A stretch of DNA of 64,000 nucleotides from CAWFNW01 sp963817405 (GTDB lineage Bacteria; Actinomycetota; Coriobacteriia; Anaerosomatales; Anaerosomataceae). Positions within the stretch are counted from its first letter, which is position 1. Each line of letters begins with the position of its first letter. A model generated the notes under the pieces. That model worked only from the letters and a program-made list of their open reading frames with translations, was not told the DNA's origin and ran no database searches. Where the stretch lies: positions 496,001 through 560,000 of the forward strand of contig CAWFNW010000003.1 in NCBI GenBank assembly GCA_963817405.1, given 5' to 3'. This document shows positions 9,006 to 15,940 of the stretch, in pieces. The position numbers and the translations under genes are program-made.

Positions 9006-9356
9006 GGGGGCGACTGGATTCGACACGATAGGTCTGAGGGGAGAAGCAGGCCGAGGTCTCCTCGCCTCGTTAAACAGGGGTAAAGACGCTCAAGCGTCGA
9101 CAATGACTTCGCCCTCGCTGCCTAATCCGTAGCGACGCCGACCCGGTGTGAGTCCCCGCCACCGGTAAGGCGTCATCTCAGGGGACTGCCACGACGTACG
9201 CGGGCGGGAATGCCGTCGTGAAAGATCGGACCGCCATGGTACGCGCACGCACGTAGCCGGGTGTCGCGCGTCCCGAGAACCAACCGGCAACTGAGCCTGG
9301 AGATGCTCCCCAGGGGTCTTTCGTGGACCGGAGTTCGATTCTCCGCGCCTCCACCA
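9006..9356 (+). ncRNA. ssrA: Transfer-messenger RNA (tmRNA, SsrA)
   Basis: One-piece tmRNA of about 351 nt. The 5' end GGGGGCG (9006-9012) pairs over seven positions with CGCCTCC (9346-9352), followed by A and an encoded CCA at 9354-9356. The GGATTCGAC signature follows the 5' acceptor strand. The T-arm is CGGAG-TTCGATT-CTCCG (9329-9345). The tag reading frame ends in codons for DNDFALAA and TAA at 9123-9125. Counting the spacing from CCTCGT as in E. coli places the resume codon near 9093 (AGC), giving SVDNDFALAA; the exact first codon is uncertain. It rescues stalled ribosomes with SmpB. Confidence 0.95.
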
Positions 9357-9366
9357 CCATCGTCCG

Positions 9367-9395
9367 GCAGCCCGTCGCGAGAAGCGGCGGGCTGC
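9367..9395. terminator. Hairpin terminator between tmRNA and the release-factor-like gene
   Basis: A 12-bp stem (GCAGCCCGTCGC paired with GCGGCGGGCTGC, one G-T pair) with a 5-base loop sits 10 bases after the tmRNA end. Only a short T stretch follows. It can serve both converging transcripts. Confidence 0.65.
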
Positions 9396-9437
9396 TTCGC
9401 GTTGTGCGCGGGTCGCGGCTCGCGGCGGCCCGCGCGG

Positions 9438-9815
9438 CTACTCCTCGCTCGCGTCCACCCGCCGCCGGAGTGCCTTGCGCCGTGCCTGCACCCGTTTCGC
9501 CGCGCGCTCGGTGGCGCGGACGCGGCGCGACTTGCGGGTGGCTACCCGCTCGGGAGCCTCGGCCTCAGCCTTGAGCGCTTCGAGGCGCTTCCGGAGCCGC
9601 TCCAGGCACGCGCGCTTGTTGAGGAGTTGACTGCGCTCGCGACGGCAGACCACGGTGATACCCGTGGGGCGGTGGCGGAGCCTGACGGCACTGTCGGTCG
9701 TGTTCACGCCCTGTCCACCCGGTCCAGTGGCGCGAAACGTCCACACGTCGCACTCGGCAAGAAGCTCGTCATTGGTGGGCGGGATCGCTGGAATCTCAGG
9801 AGTGTCGGCAGGCAT
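9438..9815 (-). CDS. Release-factor-like peptidyl-tRNA hydrolase with GGQ motif (ArfB/PrfH-type)
   Basis: A 125-residue protein containing only the catalytic release-factor domain: FRATGPGGQGVNTTDSAVRLRH holds the GGQ motif that hydrolyses peptidyl-tRNA. Domains for stop-codon recognition are absent. The C-terminal third is extremely basic and helical (RKSRRVRATERAAKRVQARRKA), matching the rRNA/mRNA-channel-binding tail of ArfB-like rescue factors. The family releases nascent chains from stalled ribosomes. It sits convergently beside smpB-ssrA, so three rescue components lie within 1.4 kb. I cannot decide between ArfB and other short RF-like subfamilies. Confidence 0.8.
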   Translation of the reverse strand: MPADTPEIPAIPPTNDELLAECDVWTFRATGPGGQGVNTTDSAVRLRHRPTGITVVCRRERSQLLNKRACLERLRKRLEALKAEAEAPERVATRKSRRVRATERAAKRVQARRKALRRRVDASEE

Positions 9816-9886
9816 CGGACATCGGCCTCCTCAGCATCATCATAGCCGCTCCGAATCGCGGTCGTGCCTCGGTCTTGCGCCTGTGG

Positions 9887-9892
9887 CATACT
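9887..9892 (+). promoter_or_regulatory. Candidate -10 box (CATACT) 7 bases before an ATG
   Basis: CATACT ends 7 bases before the ATG at 9900, with no Shine-Dalgarno sequence between. If used, the transcript would begin at or next to the start codon (leaderless). Confidence 0.4.
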
Positions 9893-9899
9893 CTTGCCC

Positions 9900-10274
9900 A
9901 TGCCGAATGACACCCGATACGGATTCCCGTGCTCCGACTGGGAGCAGGCCAAGGAGCAGGCGAAGTCCTTCCTCGTGACTCGCGCGCAGGAGCGAGGTAC
10001 GACCACCTACTCCGAGCTCTGCGAGGTCGTCACGTTCGTCCACTTGCGGCCCTATTCGTTCGCGATGATGGCGTTCCTGAACGAGGTCTGCGCCGAGGAA
10101 GATGCCGAGCACGGCATCATGCTCGCCTCGCTTGTCACGCGCCGCGACACGGGACTTCCAGGCAAGGGCTACTTCCGTTTCGCCGCCAGCCTGGGACGCG
10201 ACGTCCTCGACGAGGAGGCGTACTGGCGCTCGGAAGTCGAGCGCATCTACGCCGCCTTCGCCGACGAGGAATGA
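9900..10274 (+). CDS. Conserved-looking hypothetical protein, 124 aa
   Basis: I do not recognise a named family. The soluble 124-residue product is mostly helical and has a tidy domain-like composition: an N-terminal helix (WEQAKEQAKSFLVTRAQERG), a TTTYSELCEVV segment, then MMAFLNEVCAEEDAEHGIMLASLVTRRDTGLPGKGYFRFAASLGR and an acidic C-terminus. The TTYSEL and LVTRRDTGLPGKGYF segments recall small domains that read DNA or protein ends (for example the MGMT/ATL-like or restriction-associated folds), but this is only a resemblance. It is divergent from the GGQ protein and 3 bases upstream of the export protein gene. Confidence 0.65.
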   Translation: MPNDTRYGFPCSDWEQAKEQAKSFLVTRAQERGTTTYSELCEVVTFVHLRPYSFAMMAFLNEVCAEEDAEHGIMLASLVTRRDTGLPGKGYFRFAASLGRDVLDEEAYWRSEVERIYAAFADEE

Positions 10275-10277
10275 CGG

Positions 10278-10742
10278 ATGCCAGAGTTCGTTGCCGGCCT
10301 GCCCGGGTGGCTGAAGTACATCGTCATCACGTGGATTCCGTGGATCGAGCTACGGGGTGCCATTCCGCTTGCGATACAGCAGGCCGAGCAGGTCTACCTG
10401 CCGCTGATCCTGCTCGCCAACCTGGCGATCTTCTGGCCAGGCTTCTTCTTCCTGGAGTTCGTATACGATCGTCTGCCCGAGGGCGGTTGGGTTCATCGGA
10501 AGCTCGAAGGCATCCGGGTGAAAGCGCATCCGCTTGTGGAAAAGTACGGCGTCCTGGGACTTGCGGTGTTCGTGGCGATCCCTCTTCCGGGCACCGGCGC
10601 CTACTCGGGGACAGCGGCCGCATGGCTCCTCGACATGGAGCCGAAACGAGCATTCATCGGCGTATCGGCTGGCGTCATCACGGCGTTTGGGCTTGTGTGG
10701 GGTGCCTCCGAACTTGTCGCAGCGGGCATCCGGCTGTTCTAG
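10278..10742 (+). CDS. Small multidrug-export-type membrane protein (PF06695-like)
   Basis: A 154-residue integral membrane protein with about four hydrophobic segments. The conserved opening WIPWIELRGAIPLAIQ and the later VFVAIPLPGTGAYSG match the COG2426 'small multi-drug export protein' family, which is distantly DedA-like. The substrate is unknown; the family name is historical and function is not established. The gene follows the 124-aa hypothetical after 3 bases. Confidence 0.8.
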   Translation: MPEFVAGLPGWLKYIVITWIPWIELRGAIPLAIQQAEQVYLPLILLANLAIFWPGFFFLEFVYDRLPEGGWVHRKLEGIRVKAHPLVEKYGVLGLAVFVAIPLPGTGAYSGTAAAWLLDMEPKRAFIGVSAGVITAFGLVWGASELVAAGIRLF

Positions 10743-10756
10743 ACGCGCCGACGCGC

Positions 10757-10762
10757 TAGACT
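10757..10762 (+). promoter_or_regulatory. Candidate -10 box (TAGACT) 6 bases before an ATG
   Basis: TAGACT ends exactly 6 bases before the ATG at 10769, and no ribosome-binding site is present, so the downstream gene is a leaderless-transcript candidate. Confidence 0.45.
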
Positions 10763-10768
10763 CGACGC

Positions 10769-11605
10769 ATGCCTCTTCGACTCCCACATCGCGCCTCGCT
10801 GACCTTCGGGCTGACCTTCGTCCCGATGGTGGCACTCTCCCCGGTCGCGCGGGGTTCGTCCGGACCGGCGGAGGCGCTTGCCGCTGCGTGCCGGGAGCTC
10901 GATGCGGCGTTCGCGTTCGTGCCCGCGCGGGCGCCTTGGGCTCCGGCGGCGGTGGAGCTCCTGCTCGAAGCTGACGTGGGCGTGTTCTGGGCCGTCAGCG
11001 GGCCGCTCTGGGCGGTTCTGAAGCGTCGTGGCGTGACTGAGGGGCTTCGCGATACGCTCCTCGAGCCGGACGCGATCGCGCGCGAGATCGACGAGCTGCT
11101 GGAGACCGCGGACGAACTTGTGCGGGATGGTCTGGAACGAGGCGCGCGAGCCATCGTCATCGCTGAGGATCTTGCCGGGACCGAAGGCCCCCTCGTCGCG
11201 CCCGACTTTGCGATCGAGACGCTGCTGCCGCGCTATGCGCGCTTGGTGAGCACGGCGAGCGACGCTGGAGCTGCGGCTATTCTCCACTCGGACGGCGATA
11301 TCCGGTCGCTTCTGGGTGCGGTCAGACGCGCTGGTTTCGCTGGGGTCCACGGGGGAGGCGGACTGCCGTTCGAGGGGTTCGAGCGTCTCTATTGGGCCGC
11401 ACGCGCCGAGGAGCTGGCGGTTCTCGGCGGGCTCCAGAGCGTGGAGCTGACGGGCCTCGCGCGCGCCGAAGTACTCGGGAGCCGGGTTGGGCTGCTCGCA
11501 AGGGCGGGAGGACTGTTTGTCGCCGATGACGGGGGGATCACGACCACCGGCGAGAGCGTCGCGCTTGTGCACGCACTTGAGGCGGCTCGGTCCGCCGCGG
11601 GGTAG
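10769..11605 (+). CDS. Uroporphyrinogen decarboxylase-fold (URO-D) family protein
   Basis: A 278-residue protein resembling the URO-D/methylcobalamin:CoM methyltransferase (MtaA/CmuA) superfamily. The best match is the central block IVIAEDLAGTEGPLVAPDFAIETLLPRYARLV followed by AAAILHSDGDIRSLL, corresponding to the barrel strands that carry the substrate or zinc-binding residues in that family. It is shorter than true HemE (about 340 residues) and no heme biosynthesis or corrinoid gene is adjacent, so a methyltransferase-like or unknown role is more likely than uroporphyrinogen decarboxylation. The start at 10769 follows a -10-like TAGACT and has no Shine-Dalgarno. Confidence 0.7.
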   Translation: MPLRLPHRASLTFGLTFVPMVALSPVARGSSGPAEALAAACRELDAAFAFVPARAPWAPAAVELLLEADVGVFWAVSGPLWAVLKRRGVTEGLRDTLLEPDAIAREIDELLETADELVRDGLERGARAIVIAEDLAGTEGPLVAPDFAIETLLPRYARLVSTASDAGAAAILHSDGDIRSLLGAVRRAGFAGVHGGGGLPFEGFERLYWAARAEELAVLGGLQSVELTGLARAEVLGSRVGLLARAGGLFVADDGGITTTGESVALVHALEAARSAAG

Positions 11606-11693
11606 CCTTCACTTTGGAGTGGCCCGGCGTCGTACGTCGGTCCGCCGGTTGACCGAGCGCGGATCGCAAGAGCTAACACATATGATAAGAATC

Positions 11694-11721
11694 CAGAGGG
11701 CGCCCGACGGGGCGCCCTCTG
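11694..11721. terminator. Bidirectional hairpin terminator
   Basis: A perfect 12-bp stem (CAGAGGGCGCCC with GGGCGCCCTCTG) and 4-base loop lies between two convergent transcription units ending at 11605 (plus) and 11749 (minus). The T tract is weak on both sides. Confidence 0.8.
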
Positions 11722-11748
11722 CCGTTTCGAAGTCTCAGAATCGGCCGA

Positions 11749-13044
11749 CTACTCGGCAGGAACCTCCGTGACGGCTGCCCGCCGGGGCAGTGGCATCGCG
11801 TCGACCACGAGGTCGATGACCTGCCGGACGTCGAGACCCAGCGAGTGAACCGCGTTCAGCTCTTCGATTTGCAGGCGGCAGTTCTCGCACGGGCACGCGA
11901 GGACGCTCGCACCGCTCGCACGCAGCTGCTCGACTTTCCTGGATCCGCTCTTCAGGCGGACGTCCTTGAACTCCTCCATGGCGACGATGCCACCGCCGCC
12001 GCCGCAGCACCACTGCTGCTCGCGGTTGGGCGCGAGGTCGACGAAGTCGTCCGTGATCGCACGCACGATTCGGCGTGGCTGCTCGAAGATGCCGCCGTTG
12101 CGCGCGATTTGGCAGGGATCGTGGTAGGTGACCTTCCCCTCGGTCCTACCTTTCTCGACGGTGATCCGCCCCTCGGTGATGAAGCGGTCGACCACCTCAA
12201 GGATGTGGCTTACCTTGAAGGGGAGCGGCTCCTTGGACCACGCCTCGTAGAAGAGCTCAAGGACGCGGTAGGCGTGTCCGCACTCGGGAACGACGATCTC
12301 CCTGACGCCCAGCCGCTTCGCCTCGTCGATGAAGCGTTTCGTGATGATGCGCGCCTTCTCGACGTCGCCGTAGAAGAAGCCGTAGTTGGCGGCCTCGAAG
12401 AATGAGAGCGTCCAAGACGCCTTCGCCTCGTGGAAGATGACGGCGGCTGGGCGAATCGAGTGCGCGCCGGCAAGCGCGACGTAGAGGATGTCAGCGCCCT
12501 CGCGGTCGTAGGGGATCTCGGCCGTCGGATCGCCGGTGATCTCGCGCACCTCGGCCTCGATGTCCTTGAAGCCGTCGATCATGATGTCGTGGAACATCTC
12601 GGCGTTTTCGCCCTTGAAGATGGCCGCGTCCGCGAGCTGCCCGAGCATGTCGTTGCCGCGGCCGGCGGCAATCAGGATGCCCTTGGCGACCGAGAGGATC
12701 CAGCCGGTGTCGATCGAGAACGGGCAGTAGTACATGCAGCGGCGGCAGCCGGTACATGCGTACGTGGAGTCGTAAAGCTCGTCCAGCAGGTTGTCATCGG
12801 GCTCGCGCGCCTCGTAGAGCGCGGGCACGAAGCGTCCTGCCGCGTCGAAGTACTTCTTGTAGATCTGCCGGATGAGCTCGGCTCGCCGGGCGGGCAGGTA
12901 CTTGAAGTCGCCCGTACCGACGTACTGGTGGCACGCGTCCTTGCAGATGGCGCAGCGCGCGCAGATGTCCATATACTGCTTGAGCTGGCGGTTCATGCGC
13001 TTGTCGATGACGCCCGTGAGTGTCGTAATCTGCTGTGCCTCCAC
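11749..13044 (-). CDS. DsrK/HdrD-like iron-sulfur protein
   Basis: About 431 residues. Two N-terminal [4Fe-4S] motifs are present (CARCAICKDAC and CTGCRRCMYYC). The C-terminal CCG domain has YHDPCQIARN, QWCCGGGGG and CPCENC, the ligand set for the non-cubane cluster used by HdrB/HdrD/DsrK proteins to act on disulfides or persulfides. The first CCG repeat is degenerate (VPECGHAYR). The upstream gene encodes the membrane partner. A GTG at 13053 overlaps that gene, but the GTG at 13044 has AGGAG 8 bases upstream and is preferred. It is the last gene of a five-gene minus-strand operon for sulfur transfer and electron flow. Confidence 0.88.
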   Translation of the reverse strand: MEAQQITTLTGVIDKRMNRQLKQYMDICARCAICKDACHQYVGTGDFKYLPARRAELIRQIYKKYFDAAGRFVPALYEAREPDDNLLDELYDSTYACTGCRRCMYYCPFSIDTGWILSVAKGILIAAGRGNDMLGQLADAAIFKGENAEMFHDIMIDGFKDIEAEVREITGDPTAEIPYDREGADILYVALAGAHSIRPAAVIFHEAKASWTLSFFEAANYGFFYGDVEKARIITKRFIDEAKRLGVREIVVPECGHAYRVLELFYEAWSKEPLPFKVSHILEVVDRFITEGRITVEKGRTEGKVTYHDPCQIARNGGIFEQPRRIVRAITDDFVDLAPNREQQWCCGGGGGIVAMEEFKDVRLKSGSRKVEQLRASGASVLACPCENCRLQIEELNAVHSLGLDVRQVIDLVVDAMPLPRRAAVTEVPAE

Positions 13045-13045
13045 G

Positions 13046-13771
13046 CTACTCACTCCTCACCAGGTTCGCCGAGAACGCGCCGATCGCGTGCACGAGCTTG
13101 CTGAACGGGAAGTAGAGCAGAAACAGGTCCGTGAAGAGCATGTGCGTGCCGAGCGACCAACCGATGGTGCCGCTCATCAGCTTCTCCGGAATCGCGGGCC
13201 GGAACGCGAGCAGGCTCTGGAACCACGCGCGGTAGGTGTCGGCGTGCACGTAGCTGCCGTACACGAAGCGCAGGTGGTCGCCCATCATGACGACGCCGAA
13301 GAGCAGGAACAGCAGCAGGTAGTCCTCCGGCACGGAGAGGCGCTTGTACGGTCCGAAGGTTCGCCGGGCGATCCAGAAGACGACGGCGACGAGCATGAGT
13401 GTCCCTGCGATCGAGCCGGACCAGGCCGCGAACTGGTTCATGCCGTGCTCGCCCAGCCACTTGGGCAAGAACGGGAACTCGCGGATCATGCGCAGGTGCC
13501 CGACGAACGCGCCGAGCGCGGCCACGTGAAAGGCCATCGCGAAGCCCCACATGGCGGGTTCAATCCTCGCGGAGTGCGGCGCCACGAAGGTGTCCTTGAG
13601 GAGCTTCCCGAAACGCCCGGCCCTCGTCGCAGGCTTCGGGAACATCCCCAACGGTACCGGTGATTTGGGCGTGCGCACCCATGTCGCAATGCGCCACGCC
13701 ATCCCGCCGATGAAGACGGCTAAGGCGAGGTACACGCCCCAAACTGCGGTTATCCGGAGGAAGGTCTCCAT
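13046..13771 (-). CDS. NarI/DsrM-like membrane subunit (cytochrome b type)
   Basis: A 241-residue membrane protein with about five or six hydrophobic segments, beginning METFLRITAVWGVYLALAVFIGGMAW. His residues placed in or near membrane segments (AFHVAALGAFVGHLRMI, MMGDHLRFVYG, GTHMLFTDLFLLYFPFSKLVHAIG) match the heme b ligation and quinone-site pattern of nitrate reductase gamma/DsrM/HdrE subunits. It probably exchanges electrons between menaquinone and the downstream DsrK/HdrD-like protein. The ATG at 13771 is chosen because upstream in-frame sequence is low-complexity antisense of the TusA gene region. It lies 10 bases after the TusA stop. Confidence 0.87.
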   Translation of the reverse strand: METFLRITAVWGVYLALAVFIGGMAWRIATWVRTPKSPVPLGMFPKPATRAGRFGKLLKDTFVAPHSARIEPAMWGFAMAFHVAALGAFVGHLRMIREFPFLPKWLGEHGMNQFAAWSGSIAGTLMLVAVVFWIARRTFGPYKRLSVPEDYLLLFLLFGVVMMGDHLRFVYGSYVHADTYRAWFQSLLAFRPAIPEKLMSGTIGWSLGTHMLFTDLFLLYFPFSKLVHAIGAFSANLVRSE

Positions 13772-13781
13772 CGGGCGAGCG

Positions 13782-14024
13782 CTACTTGACGCGCTTGACG
13801 AGGAAGACGAACTCGCCGCCGACCTTCTCGGCGGACAGTACTTCGTTGCCGGTGGACTTCGCCCATGCGGGGATGTCCGCCATGGCGCCGGGGTCGGTCG
13901 CAACCGCGCGGATGACGCCGCCCACCGGCACGTTGCCGATGTTCTGGCTGACCTTCACCATCGGGAGCGGGCAGAGGAGGCCCTTGAGGTCGAGTTCCAG
14001 ATCCACTTTGATGTCGTCGGACAT
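13782..14024 (-). CDS. TusA family sulfurtransferase
   Basis: An 80-residue TusA-fold protein. The N-terminal DLKGLLCPLPMVK contains the CPxP motif with the persulfide-carrying Cys at residue 18, and GGVIRAVATDPGAMADIPAWAKSTGNEVLS matches the rest of the fold. TusA proteins pass sulfane sulfur between donors and acceptors in the cytoplasm. AAGGAA lies 5 bases before the ATG at 14024. Together with the DsrE2 gene upstream and the DsrMK-like genes downstream, it should act as the sulfur carrier of this operon. Confidence 0.93.
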   Translation of the reverse strand: MSDDIKVDLELDLKGLLCPLPMVKVSQNIGNVPVGGVIRAVATDPGAMADIPAWAKSTGNEVLSAEKVGGEFVFLVKRVK

Positions 14025-14075
14025 GATGGTTCCTTCCTTGTCATGCCGCATCCCACGGCAGGATGCGGTCGTTTC

Positions 14076-14561
14076 CTAGATGAAGAGCTGAATATCGGCC
14101 TCTTGGGCCTTCAGCAGGAAGAAGCCCACGCCGACCGGATCCTGGATGCCATCGATGAAGGACTCCTTGGGGATCTCCATGACGTCCAGGGACATCTGGC
14201 AGGGGTAGAGCCCCACACCGAGCTCGATCGCCATGTCGCGCATCTGCGGAAGGGTCTGGACCCCGTGGTTGCCCATCATCTTGTTGAACATCCAACGGCC
14301 CATGCCACCGAAGGCGAACTTCGAGGGATGGCTCCTGGAGATGTCGCCGCCGTACATGAGTCCGATCATCTTGCCGAAGAGCGTGTTGCCGGTGCGGACG
14401 TTCTTCTTCAGCGCCCTGAGGCCCCAGAACGTGAAGAACATCGTCACGTCCATGCCCATCGCGGCCGCTCCGTTGGCGATGATGAATGCGCCAACCAGCT
14501 TGTCGAACTCCCCGCTCATCACCACCATCGCAAGGGCCTTCTTGCCGTTCTCGTCTGGCAT
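14076..14561 (-). CDS. DsrE2-like sulfur carrier (DsrE/DsrF/DrsH family)
   Basis: A 161-residue DsrE2-type protein. Features of the family are the N-terminal MVVMSGEFDKLVGAFIIANGAAAMGMDVTMFFTFWGLRAL, with a hydrophobic stretch, and GVGLYPCQMSLDVM with the likely persulfide-carrying Cys121. DsrE2 proteins work with TusA and rhodaneses to bind sulfane sulfur. Starts 58 bases after the ArsR stop; GAGGAG is just upstream of the ATG. The bulky hydrophobic stretch at residues about 20-50 suggests membrane association. Confidence 0.9.
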   Translation of the reverse strand: MPDENGKKALAMVVMSGEFDKLVGAFIIANGAAAMGMDVTMFFTFWGLRALKKNVRTGNTLFGKMIGLMYGGDISRSHPSKFAFGGMGRWMFNKMMGNHGVQTLPQMRDMAIELGVGLYPCQMSLDVMEIPKESFIDGIQDPVGVGFFLLKAQEADIQLFI

Positions 14562-14619
14562 TGCTCCTCCTCGGGGCGTTGATTGGACACATCAACGGCG
14601 CAGTGGCCGCATCAGCCGA

Positions 14620-14946
14620 TTAGCTCTCGGGCGTTCCTGCCGCACGGGCCTGTTCGCCAAGGGACTCCTGCATGACCTCGGTGATGAGATCGAAGGCCTG
14701 CAGGATCTTAGGGTTTGCGAGGGAGTAGAAGACGCTCGTGCCCGAGCGGCGGCTGTTGACCACGCCCCGGGTGCGCATGATGGTGAGGTGCTGGGAGAGG
14801 GTCGCCTGGGCGATGCCGGTGCGCTCCGCGATCTCGCCAACGCTAACCTCGCCGTCGCGAAGCGCGTTCATGATCATCTGACGTTTGGCGTTTGCCAGCG
14901 TCTTGCAGAGATCCGAGTGCAGGCAGTAGAAACGTTCGTCGTCCAC
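14620..14946 (-). CDS. ArsR-family transcriptional regulator, probable sulfur sensor
   Basis: A 108-residue winged-helix repressor of the ArsR/SmtB family. The DNA-reading helix is in VGEIAERTGIAQATLSQHLTIMRTRGVVNSRRSGTSVFYSL. The only two Cys are Cys8 and Cys14, both in the N-terminal helix (FYCLHSDLCKTLANAKR). Metal-binding motifs such as ELCVCDL are absent, so a thiol/persulfide switch is more likely. The GTG at 14946 has GGGAGG 4-5 bases upstream; the long frame upstream of it would read through the operator. It leads the sulfur operon and has an inverted repeat immediately upstream, consistent with autoregulation. Confidence 0.88.
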   Translation of the reverse strand: MDDERFYCLHSDLCKTLANAKRQMIMNALRDGEVSVGEIAERTGIAQATLSQHLTIMRTRGVVNSRRSGTSVFYSLANPKILQAFDLITEVMQESLGEQARAAGTPES

Positions 14947-14967
14947 AGACCCTCCCAAGATGATGCG

Positions 14968-14989
14968 TACATTCGAATATGCGAATGTA
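14968..14989. promoter_or_regulatory. Operator: 8-bp inverted repeat containing ATTC-N8-GAAT
   Basis: TACATTCG and CGAATGTA are separated by 6 bases, a perfect 8-bp inverted repeat 22 bases upstream of the ArsR start. Its core is ATTC-N8-GAAT, the same spacing described for the binding sites of the persulfide-responsive ArsR proteins BigR/SqrR. It is the most likely autoregulatory site of the operon. Confidence 0.75.
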
Positions 14990-15177
14990 TTCACAGGCAG
15001 AGAATAAGCCTTCTTCAGCAACAACGCAAGAGCTTCACAAGGCCTGTCTCCACGGGCTGCCGCCAGCCGTGTTCTGGCTCTGCTTGCGTGCTAGGATGAA
15101 GGCGCGCGGTCTGCCGCGCGCCCGAGCGCGACTCACGGCTCATGGCCGGGAGTCCCCGCAGCAATGGGGAGGTGTGT

Positions 15178-15924
15178 GTGGCCCTCGAAGGTACCCTGAA
15201 GGACTTCTCGCTCGCGGACATGTTCCGCCTGCTCGGTTCGGGTAAGAAGACCGGCTCACTCCATCTCGAGCGCACCGGAGCCGAGGGCCGTGTGTGCTTC
15301 CGCGACGGGCGGGTCTACTACGCGAGCTCAAACTGGCACCGGGAATCCCTCGGCAGGCGCCTCGTGCGCTCCGGGGTCGTCTCGGAAAAGCAGCTCCGGC
15401 AGGCACTCGGCCTTCAGAAGATCCAGAAGCGCGAGAAGGCAGGCAGGAGACTCGGGCAGATCCTCGTCGAAGAGGGCTATCTGGAAGCGCACGTGCTCGA
15501 CGAGTTCATCCAGGCCCAGATCAACGACACGCTGTTCGACCTCTTCCGCTGGGAAGAAGGCCAGCTGCGTTTTGAAGTCGGGGAGGCCTGCGAGGAAGAG
15601 GACATCGGCGTCTCGGTCGCCGTGGAGAGCATCATCATGGAGTCCGCTCGGCGACTTGAGATGTGGGAGCGTATCAAGGAACGCATCCCGTCACTCGACA
15701 CCGAGTTCGTCATGGCGGCTGCGCCGGGGGACAAGTCGCTGGAGATTCACCTCAAGCCGCGTGAGTGGATGCTTCTGTGCTACTTGCATGGGGGACGCTC
15801 CATCCGCGAGCTCGTGGAGCTGACGGGCTACGACGATTTCGAGACCGCGAAGGTGCTCTACGGGATGTACGCGGCGGGGCTCATCGAACCCGTGGGGGGC
15901 AACGCCGAGACTCCGCTGGCGTGA
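15178..15924 (+). CDS. DUF4388 (PATAN-type) protein, first gene of chemosensory operon
   Basis: A 248-residue soluble protein. The N-terminal 100 residues (LEGTLKDFSLADMFRLLGSGKKTGSLHLERTGAEGRVCFRDGRVYYA) match DUF4388/PATAN domains, which occur in response-regulator and gliding/twitching systems. The middle resembles the winged-helix-like repeats that follow it in such proteins (LGQILVEEGYLEAHVLDEFIQAQINDTLFDLFRWEEGQLRFE), and the C-terminus a small helical domain (SIRELVELTGYDDFETAKVLYGMYAAGLI). GGGGAGG is 5 bases before the GTG at 15178. CheR follows after 16 bases. Probable role: protein-protein adaptor in the signalling pathway. Confidence 0.82.
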   Translation: MALEGTLKDFSLADMFRLLGSGKKTGSLHLERTGAEGRVCFRDGRVYYASSNWHRESLGRRLVRSGVVSEKQLRQALGLQKIQKREKAGRRLGQILVEEGYLEAHVLDEFIQAQINDTLFDLFRWEEGQLRFEVGEACEEEDIGVSVAVESIIMESARRLEMWERIKERIPSLDTEFVMAAAPGDKSLEIHLKPREWMLLCYLHGGRSIRELVELTGYDDFETAKVLYGMYAAGLIEPVGGNAETPLA

Positions 15925-15940
15925 CGGCGGTTCTGTCGCG

